A stretch of 5,244 nucleotides of DNA from an uncultured Eubacterium sp. (GTDB lineage Bacteria; Bacillota_A; Clostridia; Lachnospirales; Lachnospiraceae). Position 1 is the first letter of the stretch, and each line of letters starts with the position of its first letter. Under the pieces are notes generated by a model, which worked only from the letters and a program-made list of their open reading frames with translations, searched no databases and was not told where the DNA came from. Position numbers and translations under genes: made by a program. Location of the stretch: assembly GCA_948759685.1 (NCBI GenBank), contig CAQBGY010000263.1, positions 1 through 5,244 of the forward strand, written 5' to 3'. Positions 1 through 4,752 of the stretch are shown here, piece by piece.

Positions 1-151
1 TTTCAGGAATTGTTAAAGACGTTTTGAGAACAATTTCCATAATGACTTTACTATCATCCTGTGGATCAGTCATTTTTAATACTGTATCAGTAGAATTACG
101 CTTATAAACATCCATCAGCGCATTAATAGACTTCTTTGTAATTTTTCCCAT
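1..151 (-). CDS. Probable tail assembly protein (chaperone-like), 3' part outside window
   Basis: The first 50 codons of a gene that runs off the low-coordinate edge. The visible N-terminus begins MGKITKKSINALMDVYKRNS and continues through an Asp-rich patch (TDPQDDSK) into a beta-like segment, IMEIVLKTSLTIPE. ATG at 151-149 is preceded by AAAGGAG (165-159) with a 7-base spacer, lying inside the last codons of the rusA-like gene. Only one base separates that gene's TGA from this ATG, so the two are probably translationally coupled. The pattern of a short helix and then a charged domain with a K-x-x-L-T-I motif resembles small phage tail assembly chaperones encoded between the tail tube and tape measure genes. 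Position after the tail tube gene fits. The assignment is an inference from position and a short fragment; it could be another minor tail protein. Confidence 0.55.
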   Translation of the reverse strand, partial: MGKITKKSINALMDVYKRNSTDTVLKMTDPQDDSKVIMEIVLKTSLTIPE

Positions 152-152
152 A

Positions 153-722
153 TCAATTCTCCTTTAATTTCGATTTAAATTTGCAACAAGTAAAATTCTG
201 AATTTCGTTCTGAATCTTTCCATCTTTTGCTCTTTGCAAAATACTACAATTTCGTTTGTATCTATTACAACCGATGCAATTAGATTCAAATTTTTCTAAT
301 TGAGATATATCCTTAAATATACCTATGTAGTCAACTGGTGTAATTTGTATTTCTACTCTTGGGTTTTCTGTGTCATAATAAATACCATTTACACGTTCAC
401 AAACAACATTATCATCAACCCAAATCTTTCCACTATCTGTAATAGCATCGAGCATACATTTAAAATAGTTATTGCAATCCATATCAACCCGTGGGAAATA
501 GAAAATACAATCTACATAAAAGTGTTGTGTTTTATTCGGAGTTAAATTCCATCCTTGTTCTTTTACTTGTTTGGCAACATACCTTGCAAACCTCGCTTGA
601 TACCGTGTAGCTTCTGGTGTTTTATAACTCATAGCTAATGGTTTACCATTTCGCATAATTGCACGATATGCTAAATAATGATTTACAGATGGTGGAATTT
701 CCGATACCAAATTTAAAGTCAT
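153..722 (-). CDS. rusA: RusA-family Holliday junction endonuclease with C-terminal Cys cluster
   Basis: A 189-aa protein. RusA enzymes are dimeric, metal-dependent nucleases that resolve four-way DNA junctions, and phages use them in recombination and in clearing branched DNA before packaging. Residues 9-16 (IPPSVNHY) match the family's N-terminal signature. Residues 78-104 carry the acidic core: D80-x-D82, K88, D92 and the D103-D104 pair, followed by VV. The spacing has one extra residue relative to the E. coli D-x-D-N-x-x-K pattern. The RusA core ends near residue 130. A tail of about 60 residues follows with C149-x2-C152-x6-C159 and C179-C180, a probable metal-binding module also seen in other Firmicutes phage proteins. 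I chose ATG 722 because GGAGG (733-729) lies 6 bases upstream. The frame is open to an ATG at 776, but that start overlaps the previous gene's stop and would put the terminator hairpin inside the coding sequence. A nuclease between tail genes is unusual. Confidence 0.85.
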   Translation of the reverse strand: MTLNLVSEIPPSVNHYLAYRAIMRNGKPLAMSYKTPEATRYQARFARYVAKQVKEQGWNLTPNKTQHFYVDCIFYFPRVDMDCNNYFKCMLDAITDSGKIWVDDNVVCERVNGIYYDTENPRVEIQITPVDYIGIFKDISQLEKFESNCIGCNRYKRNCSILQRAKDGKIQNEIQNFTCCKFKSKLKEN

Positions 723-740
723 CTTATTCCTCCATAAGAT
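721..740 (-). promoter_or_regulatory. rusA ribosome-binding site in the loop of a perfect inverted repeat
   Basis: ATCTTAT (740-734) and ATAAGAT (727-721) are perfect 7-bp complements enclosing the 6-base loop GGAGGA, which is the Shine-Dalgarno sequence of the rusA-like gene. The first two bases of its ATG (722-720) fall in the 3' arm. In RNA this would present the SD in a hairpin loop while occluding the start codon. The loop GGAGGA is also complementary to TCCTCC (754-749) at the 3' arm of the upstream terminator, so alternative pairing is possible. The symmetry is directly visible; a regulatory role is inference. The stem is AT-rich and may be weak. Confidence 0.5.
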
Positions 741-741
741 T

Positions 742-773
742 AAAAATGGGAGGACATAAGCCCTCCCACTTTT
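742..773 (-). terminator. Intrinsic (Rho-independent) terminator after the zinc-finger gene
   Basis: On the minus strand AAAAGTGGGAGG (773-762) pairs with CCTCCCATTTTT (753-742) across an 8-base loop, giving a 12-bp stem with a single G-U pair. The GC-rich core is TGGGAGG/CCTCCCA, and the 3' end is a run of five T (746-742). It starts 2 bases after the TAA of the upstream gene. This is a textbook intrinsic terminator for minus-strand transcription. The hairpin also has a T-run on the plus strand (770-773), so some bidirectional activity is possible. It would end or reduce transcripts from the head and tail-tube genes before rusA and the downstream tail genes. Confidence 0.8.
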
Positions 774-775
774 CA

Positions 776-1042
776 TTAATCTGTTTTCTTTTTAGGTCTA
801 CCACGAGTACGCTTCTGCTCTGGATTACCGACATTCACTTTCTTGTCATCCGTAGACACTGTTGTGTCCGGGGCATCAGAAGGCTTTTGTCGTGCAGCCT
901 GAACACGGCGCAAATATTCAGCACCACATTCAGGGCCGCAAGCAATTTCACGATAATTGAATGCACCAAGCGCACCACTTGTTTTATTACAAGGGGTAAA
1001 CATCTTTCCGCATACACGACATGGAATGGAACGTGTCGCCAT
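776..1042 (-). CDS. Small Cys4 zinc-finger protein with AT-hook-like tail
   Basis: An 88-aa protein. Residues 8-39 form a C-x2-C-G-K-x-F-x-P ... C-x3-C pattern (C8, C11, C35, C39, with an extra C18), typical of small treble-clef or zinc-ribbon modules. A short Arg-rich helix (AEYLRRVQAARQ) follows, then a polar Asp/Thr/Ser linker. The end, KRTRGRPKKKTD (77-88), contains the RGRP core of an AT-hook, a minor-groove DNA-binding motif. I predict a zinc-binding, probably DNA- or RNA-contacting protein; the target is unknown. ATG 1042 is chosen because GAGGTGA (1055-1049) lies 6 bases upstream; a TTG two codons earlier is too close to the SD. It sits just downstream of the tail tube genes and immediately before a terminator, so it is probably the last gene of the upstream transcript. 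It could be a late regulator or a virion-associated factor. Confidence 0.75.
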   Translation of the reverse strand: MATRSIPCRVCGKMFTPCNKTSGALGAFNYREIACGPECGAEYLRRVQAARQKPSDAPDTTVSTDDKKVNVGNPEQKRTRGRPKKKTD

Positions 1043-1057
1043 ATTCAATCACCTCAA

Positions 1058-1390
1058 TTAAGCAAAAGTGGCATTCTTAAAGTTCAATGTGACAACTTCC
1101 TTACCATCAACATCAATAGTGAAAGTGGTATTCTTATCAGAAACACGGAAAAGAATATCAGGATCAAAAGCCATATTCTCTTTTCCTGCTTTCGCTACGC
1201 CGTTAGTTTTCAAAGTCATCTTAGTACCTGTCTGTGTAAGATGCAGCGGGAAATAATGTCCAGACTGTTCATTTACATCAGAAGAATTGAATTCAGTAAA
1301 TCCACTTACATTTTTAAGTGTACCTGTTACAGTACCGTCAGCATACACCTTTACATCTGTTCCAATTAAATCAGAAACCGACTTGCCCAA
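1058..1390 (-). CDS. Probable frameshift-encoded C-terminal extension of the tail tube protein
   Basis: A 110-codon open frame rich in beta-forming residues and Gly/Thr (DVKVYADGTVTGTLKNVSG near residues 12-30, TTFTIDVDGKEVVTLNF near 88-104). It has no signal peptide or membrane segment and looks like a compact all-beta domain. The position given is the conventional ORF, which must start at TTG 1390. That codon has only a weak AAGG (1404-1401) 10 bases upstream, whereas most neighbouring genes use ATG with a strong SD. The same frame is open without a stop back to the slippery site at 1438-1444, adding 16 residues (LIGSDRLTIPAQGQTL). I therefore read it as the -1 extension of the gene at 1435-2268, giving a 403-aa fusion. 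By analogy with tail tube proteins carrying C-terminal Ig-like or FN3 domains (lambda gpV, SPP1 gp17.1*), it would decorate the outside of the tail. A separately initiated small tail protein remains possible. Confidence 0.7.
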   Translation of the reverse strand: MGKSVSDLIGTDVKVYADGTVTGTLKNVSGFTEFNSSDVNEQSGHYFPLHLTQTGTKMTLKTNGVAKAGKENMAFDPDILFRVSDKNTTFTIDVDGKEVVTLNFKNATFA

Positions 1391-1444
1391 TAGAGTCTGA
1401 CCTTGGGCGGGAATGGTTAGGCGGTCAGACCCAATTAAGGGTTT
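1385..1444 (-). promoter_or_regulatory. Candidate programmed -1 ribosomal frameshift signal
   Basis: The tail tube frame ends GAA AAC CCT TAA. The heptamer A AAC CCT (1444-1438) fits X XXY YYZ in the correct phase and directly abuts the zero-frame stop (1437-1435). After a 5-base spacer, GGGTCTGACC (1432-1423) pairs with GGTCAGACTC (1402-1393) as a 10-bp stem with one G-U pair and a 20-base loop. The last six loop bases, GCCCAA (1408-1403), are complementary to TTGGGC (1390-1385) beyond the stem, allowing a pseudoknot or a competing hairpin. In the -1 frame a TGA lies immediately upstream of the slippery bases, and no stop then occurs until 1060-1058. Slippery sequence, spacing, stem and open frame are all seen directly; that frameshifting occurs is inference. 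Confidence 0.78.
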
Positions 1445-2268
1445 TCAACCGCCCCAGCATCCTCGGCATCAGCAGCATCCGCACCAAAGACTGTCAAATC
1501 CCAAAACTTAGTGCCACCAGTGGTACAGGCAGAAGCCAAACTGGTTGCCTCAAAACCATGAGTGGTCTGACTATCGCCCATTGCCAGATCGAACGCACCA
1601 GTAAAGTCAGCATAAGGAATGTAGAACTGAACATGATAAATGTTGTGGCACTTATCTTCAGCCAGCGCATCTACATACATCTCGACAGTCTCAGAATAGT
1701 TATCAGAAATGTTGCTGATAACATCACCCTCAACATTACGAGTGTAATACACAACAATAGCAGTACCGTCAGCAATCTCGCCCTCGGCAAAAGTCAGTTC
1801 CTTAGTAGCAGGATCATAAGCAAACTTGCCATCAGCAGCAGTAGCATCCTGAGTCAACCGCTTATTGATAGTGCCATCAGAGTTCTTCACGATAACTTCC
1901 TGAATCTCGTTACCAGCAGTACCGACAGCCTTATAATTTGTAGTGGCCTTATTGGTATTAACAACCAGATAATCAGGAATCTTTACAGGGGTAGAATCCC
2001 GATGCTCACCGACAGAACCAACCTCAACCTCGACCAGACCCATAGAAACCATGCCGTTAGTACCAGACACAGTAACAGACTTATTCCGCTTCAACTGACC
2101 AATAGTACGACCACCCTTACCAGTCAGAGCGGTATTGTCCTGACTATTGGCAATAGTAGCGTTCTGCAACTCATCCAAAGTAAACCGATGTGCGCCGCCA
2201 TTGATACCAAATGCCATGATAGTCTCAAGACTTGTGATAGACAGATCATTAACAACAACGTTAGACAT
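1435..2268 (-). CDS. Major tail tube protein
   Basis: A 277-aa protein that I assign as the tail tube subunit, which polymerises into the hollow tail through which DNA passes. Support: position just downstream of the joint and terminator genes; no signal or membrane segment; a beta-rich composition with many Gly, Thr and Val; and the near C-terminal block FDLAMGDSQTTHGFEATSLA followed by KFWDLTVF, a pattern familiar from phage tail tube proteins. Residues ~95-178 look like an inserted beta domain ending in ADGTAIVVYYTR. The last residues, GADAADAEDAGAVENP, form an acidic Ala-rich linker leading straight into the frameshift site. ATG 2268 has GGAGG (2280-2276) 7 bases upstream. Codon choice is richer in AAG, GAG and CAG than in neighbouring genes, consistent with high expression. 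Function is from composition, motifs and context, not from a database match. Confidence 0.8.
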   Translation of the reverse strand: MSNVVVNDLSITSLETIMAFGINGGAHRFTLDELQNATIANSQDNTALTGKGGRTIGQLKRNKSVTVSGTNGMVSMGLVEVEVGSVGEHRDSTPVKIPDYLVVNTNKATTNYKAVGTAGNEIQEVIVKNSDGTINKRLTQDATAADGKFAYDPATKELTFAEGEIADGTAIVVYYTRNVEGDVISNISDNYSETVEMYVDALAEDKCHNIYHVQFYIPYADFTGAFDLAMGDSQTTHGFEATSLASACTTGGTKFWDLTVFGADAADAEDAGAVENP

Positions 2269-2291
2269 ATTGAATCCTCCTTTATTATTTC

Positions 2292-2324
2292 AAAATAAAT
2301 CACCAGAACTTTTCATTCTGGTGA
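2292..2324 (-). terminator. Terminator-like or processing hairpin before the tail tube gene
   Basis: On the minus strand TCACCAGAA (2324-2316) and TTCTGGTGA (2308-2300) form a perfect 9-bp stem with a 7-base loop, followed by TTTATTTT (2299-2292). The 5' arm is the last codons of the upstream gene, and the loop begins with its TGA stop. The tail is interrupted by an A and the stem is only moderately GC-rich, so it may be a weak terminator, or an RNA-processing or stabilising element ahead of a strongly expressed gene. The structure is seen; its role is inference. Confidence 0.5.
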
Positions 2325-3041
2325 CAGCCAATTAATCTTCTCAAGATTAATTTTTGTAGTATCGACAGTTCCAAAATAGACACCGTTCATTGTTTGTTCC
2401 CAATGTTTCTTTTTCTGAATCTGTCGCCAACTCGCATTTAGCTTATATACACTAAGTTCCATAACAGTTTCATAGTTGTATGGAAATTCCTCCGTATTAA
2501 CAAGAGAAATAATCATACTTTCCAAAAATGACTTGTAAGGTTTCTTAGCGAGTCGTTTTTTCTTTTTGCGATTACGTTCAATTAAGTATCTTTTAGCCTC
2601 TGCATTACCAGCACGACCAATGGGAGCCTCCCAAAAATGAATCTTGCGAATCGCATTACAAATTTCCAAAGCAATCATTTGGTCGATTACAATATCATTA
2701 TCTTTGCTCCAAAGAACCTTTTCACCATTTTGAGGATTAACAGCTTCTTGAAAGCCCTTTAAATTCAAATCTCCAAATAATATAGATGTATCATCTTCGT
2801 TTACTGCAATGGACTCCATCATCAAAATGAACAACTGGTAATCTGTAATTGTTTCATAGTCAATCCCAATATCATCAAGTTCGACCATTAAATCAAATGG
2901 CGTGGCTACAAGAGTTTGAACAATGCTATAATACTTCTGATCGCCAAAATCAAAAATCTCATCTACGGTTGGAACATGAACCGAAATTTTATCATTTACC
3001 TTGTAATTTCTAACTTTAAGTAAATTTGGTTTCTGGATCAT
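2313..3041 (-). CDS. Phage structural-cluster protein of unknown function with basic stretch
   Basis: A 242-aa protein lying between the candidate tail terminator and the tail tube gene. The N-terminal half is soluble, acidic and mixed alpha/beta (VHVPTVDEIFDFGDQKYYSI near 21-40, then a Leu/Ile/Asp-rich region). A strongly basic run, RNRKKKKRLAKKP, spans about 156-168. The C-terminal part (WRQIQKKKHWEQTMNGVYFG, residues 205-224) ends with NLEKINWLSPE. The C-terminal block vaguely recalls phage tail assembly proteins, but its position upstream of the tube gene is atypical for those and I do not name it. No catalytic motif, signal peptide or membrane segment is visible. ATG 3041 overlaps the previous gene's TGA as ATGA. 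The nearest purine-rich site (GAGGG, 3059-3055) is 13 bases away, so translation probably depends on coupling. A role in tail or head-tail assembly is inferred from context only. Confidence 0.75.
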   Translation of the reverse strand: MIQKPNLLKVRNYKVNDKISVHVPTVDEIFDFGDQKYYSIVQTLVATPFDLMVELDDIGIDYETITDYQLFILMMESIAVNEDDTSILFGDLNLKGFQEAVNPQNGEKVLWSKDNDIVIDQMIALEICNAIRKIHFWEAPIGRAGNAEAKRYLIERNRKKKKRLAKKPYKSFLESMIISLVNTEEFPYNYETVMELSVYKLNASWRQIQKKKHWEQTMNGVYFGTVDTTKINLEKINWLSPE

Positions 3042-3532
3042 GTTTCAGCACCAGCCCTCGGATCGCCATTGATAGTAGGACGATTGAATTCAGAAACAGA
3101 GTATTCTAACGAAATTCCATGAAATTTAGGAGCAGGACTAATATCATTTATTTCGACCAATCGCATCCTACCAACACCAAACTCCATTGTTCCGTTAAAC
3201 ATTTCTTCAATTCGCTCTGCAATTAAATCATATCGCAACCCATCACTTGTACGAATATTATCTTGATGAACAAACACATAAAAGACAATCGACATTTTCT
3301 TAAACGTCTTATTCATTACATCAGGCACATAAATACGATGACAAATAAAAGTACCCGTATCCTTTACGGCCTCTGGCGTATAGGCATACGGGTAAATTCG
3401 TTTATACATCAAATCTCGATCTGGAATTGGTGAATTTGGCTTATCATTAATCAAATCAACAATTTTCTGATCGCTGCAAAGTTTTTGGTTAATCTTACTG
3501 CGAAACTCTTTCAATTCATGTAATAAAGCCAT
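3038..3532 (-). CDS. Candidate tail terminator / tail completion protein
   Basis: A 164-aa protein. An N-terminal helix (LLHELKEFRSKINQKL) is followed by a mixed region with RIYPYAYTPE. Next comes a strand-helix segment, MSIVFYVFVHQDN (80-92) then GLRYDLIAERIEEMF (98-112). Then come strands GVGRMRLVEIN (119-129) and FHGISLEYSVSEFN (137-150). The order strand, helix (LIAERIEEMFNG), strand, strand, together with size and position just before the tail tube gene, fits tail terminator/completion proteins, which cap the tail and join it to the head. No enzyme motif is present. ATG 3532 follows GAGGTGA (3543-3537), which overlaps the TGA of the upstream gene (TGAGGTGATTGAATG), so the genes are probably coupled. 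Its own stop overlaps the next start. Fold-level inference; another head-tail joint role is possible. Confidence 0.65.
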   Translation of the reverse strand: MALLHELKEFRSKINQKLCSDQKIVDLINDKPNSPIPDRDLMYKRIYPYAYTPEAVKDTGTFICHRIYVPDVMNKTFKKMSIVFYVFVHQDNIRTSDGLRYDLIAERIEEMFNGTMEFGVGRMRLVEINDISPAPKFHGISLEYSVSEFNRPTINGDPRAGAET

Positions 3533-3541
3533 TCAATCACC

Positions 3542-4309
3542 TCATATCCACATATCAGGTTTTTCTTTCAGTTCTGCACCTGTTCCCACAGGATCAAAAG
3601 TATAATCAGCAATCATCAATTCTTTGTTATCACGCTTTGGATCATACTGATCCTCTGCAACAGTCAAATGGATATACCCTCTTTCTCCAGCATCCGAATA
3701 GCTAATTGTATCTGCTTGCTTCACTTCAAACGCTGTTGGTCTTTCTATATTCCTATCCAACAAGAAGCGAAAACCACCATCAATTAAGCGAGTATGCTCA
3801 TCAAATGTGATATACACAATCATTTGCGATGTGCCGATAGTCATATGTAATTTCTCATCATATCTATCTGTTTCACCGCTACCGTACTGCGTTGAGTTGA
3901 TAACACTAATCGGATACTCCACAATTTCTTTAGTCAATGGCGAAAAGAATTTTACCTTATAATTGCAGAACGACAAAGTTCCTTCCCATTGAATGCCATG
4001 TAAGTTATTGGCATTCACACACAACCAGTATCCATGTTTAGGCCAAGGAATCACATCACCCATATAAATAGGCTCATGAATTAATGTCTGAATATTTGCC
4101 TGTGCTGGCGAAGTAGAACGATACCGCTGCGTATAGATACGGGGATGAATAATTCGTTCTGAATTCCATACGGTTACACCATCAGGAATATAGGAAGGAT
4201 CATCTGCAAAAGTTTGTCGAACTAAATGCAAAGCATTTTCAATCTGCTCATTTCGCATTGTATTTCCTCCAGCATTCATTCTACGAAGAAAATTTTGATA
4301 ACCTCCCAC
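3542..4309 (-). CDS. Phage head-tail region structural protein, function unknown
   Basis: About 255 aa if started at GTG 4309. The N-terminal helix (GGYQNFLRRMNAGG) and NEQIENALHLVRQTF are followed by a largely beta protein. Its segments include IYMGDVIPWPKHGYWLCV, TLSFCNYKVKFF, a Gly/Ser-rich loop (STQYGSGETDRYD) and YITFDEHTRLIDGGFRFLLD, ending ELKEKPDMWI. There is no signal peptide, membrane span or catalytic motif. Position between the connector-like and terminator-like genes suggests a head completion, stopper or collar role, but I cannot name it. The start is ambiguous. AGGAGG (4324-4319) serves GTG 4309 with a 9-base spacer (or TTG 4315, too close). A second SD, GGAGG (4270-4266), lies 7 bases before ATG 4258, which would give 238 aa. 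I prefer 4309 because the extra residues look like a genuine amphipathic helix and leave only a short gap to the upstream gene. Confidence 0.75.
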   Translation of the reverse strand: MGGYQNFLRRMNAGGNTMRNEQIENALHLVRQTFADDPSYIPDGVTVWNSERIIHPRIYTQRYRSTSPAQANIQTLIHEPIYMGDVIPWPKHGYWLCVNANNLHGIQWEGTLSFCNYKVKFFSPLTKEIVEYPISVINSTQYGSGETDRYDEKLHMTIGTSQMIVYITFDEHTRLIDGGFRFLLDRNIERPTAFEVKQADTISYSDAGERGYIHLTVAEDQYDPKRDNKELMIADYTFDPVGTGAELKEKPDMWI

Positions 4310-4318
4310 AAACAATCA

Positions 4319-4324
4319 CCTCCT
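4319..4324 (-). promoter_or_regulatory. Upstream Shine-Dalgarno favouring the long start of the 255-aa protein
   Basis: AGGAGG, within AGGAGGTGATT, overlaps the last codon and stop of the preceding gene (TAG... region at 4325-4323). It is 9 bases from GTG 4309. A second SD at 4270-4266 (GGAGG, 7-base spacer) precedes the in-frame ATG 4258. The two sites could give two in-frame products differing by 17 residues. Confidence 0.5.
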
Positions 4325-4736
4325 AATCTTCTCGTTTAATCCAGCGATACCGTGATAATAAAGTCTCATTGTCTTTTCTATATTTCTCACGTACTTCCAT
4401 TACTTTACCTAAATGGTTTGCTGGTGAAAACGCATTGAAATCTTTACTTGAAAGTGTTTGCTTGAGCATAAGTGGAACACGAATATAATTGCTATCCAGA
4501 TAATTGATTACCATATAATTCGATAAAATTTCAATTTCTGTATCTGTCAACTTGCACTTAAACTTGACCTTGTTCCTTTGTGATAAATCTTGTCTGCAAC
4601 CTCTAAAGGCCGCAACCGCAGGACGTAAATAATCTGAAAGAACCTCATAAATTTCAGATTCTTCCAGATTCAAAAAGTCATAATCTTTTATTTTAGATAA
4701 AACACTTTCATAAAGTTCGGTGTAAGGCGTACCCAT
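4323..4736 (-). CDS. Head-tail connector/adaptor-like protein
   Basis: A 137-aa, mostly helical protein. The N-terminal helix Y5-TELYESVLSKIKDYDFL is followed by ESEIYEVLSDYLRPAVAAF, then a conserved-looking CRQDLSQRN (47-55). A turn, LTDTEIEILSNYMVINYLDS (63-82), leads into LKQTLSSKDFNAFSPANHL (91-109) and a final charged helix. Small all-helical proteins with this LTD-x-E-x-EIL and LSSKDF-x-x-(F/Y)SPA arrangement recur in Firmicutes phages right after the capsid genes and are usually described as head-tail connectors or adaptors, the ring below the portal. The gene has its own very strong SD, AAGGAGG (4752-4746) in AAGGAGGTGATT, 9 bases before ATG 4736. The SD overlaps the previous gene's TAA. 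Family resemblance is from memory of the motif pattern, so the exact role in the joint is inferred. Confidence 0.7.
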   Translation of the reverse strand: MGTPYTELYESVLSKIKDYDFLNLEESEIYEVLSDYLRPAVAAFRGCRQDLSQRNKVKFKCKLTDTEIEILSNYMVINYLDSNYIRVPLMLKQTLSSKDFNAFSPANHLGKVMEVREKYRKDNETLLSRYRWIKRED

Positions 4737-4742
4737 AAGGAA

Positions 4743-4752
4743 TCACCTCCTT
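4743..4752 (-). promoter_or_regulatory. Extended Shine-Dalgarno, near-complete anti-SD match
   Basis: AAGGAGGTGA complements essentially the whole anti-SD tail of 16S rRNA and overlaps the TAA (4753-4751) of the upstream gene. Shorter versions (GAGGTGATTGA) recur before the genes starting at 3532 and 1042. The spacing to ATG 4736 from AAGGAGG is 9 bases. It implies strong, coupled re-initiation and supports a Firmicutes host. Confidence 0.65.

Noticed and set aside
300..545. Plus-strand open frame of 81 codons
   Set aside because: Antisense to the conserved catalytic core of the RusA-like gene; no SD.
720..776. N-terminally extended rusA starting at ATG 776
   Set aside because: It would overlap the previous stop, translate through the terminator hairpin, and lacks an SD. 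ATG 722 has GGAGG at ideal spacing and gives the expected family N-terminus.
835..1017. Minus-strand 60-codon frame inside the zinc-finger gene
   Set aside because: An alternative frame of the zinc-finger gene; the Cys4/AT-hook frame has the SD and the recognisable motifs.
659..1369. Plus-strand open frame of 236 codons
   Set aside because: It runs antisense across the rusA start, the terminator, the zinc-finger gene and the frameshift extension. A real gene would not be expected to cross all these, and its protein is low-complexity Ser/Arg/Cys-rich.
1393..1432. Reading the 10-bp stem after the tail tube gene as an intrinsic terminator
   Set aside because: The loop is long (20 bases) and no T-run follows the stem; its spacing from a slippery heptamer fits a frameshift stimulator better.
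1318..2298. Long plus-strand open frame of 326 codons
   Set aside because: It is antisense to the tail tube gene along its whole length, has no convincing SD, and has a Ser/Thr/Ile/Leu/Asn-heavy composition typical of shadow frames. The minus-strand gene has a strong SD and a coherent protein.
4522..4550. Possible internal minus-strand promoter: TTGACA (4550-4545) with a 17-base spacer
   Set aside because: The -10 position reads TTTATC, only half matching TATAAT, and the site lies inside the connector-like coding sequence. It is likely chance in AT-rich DNA.
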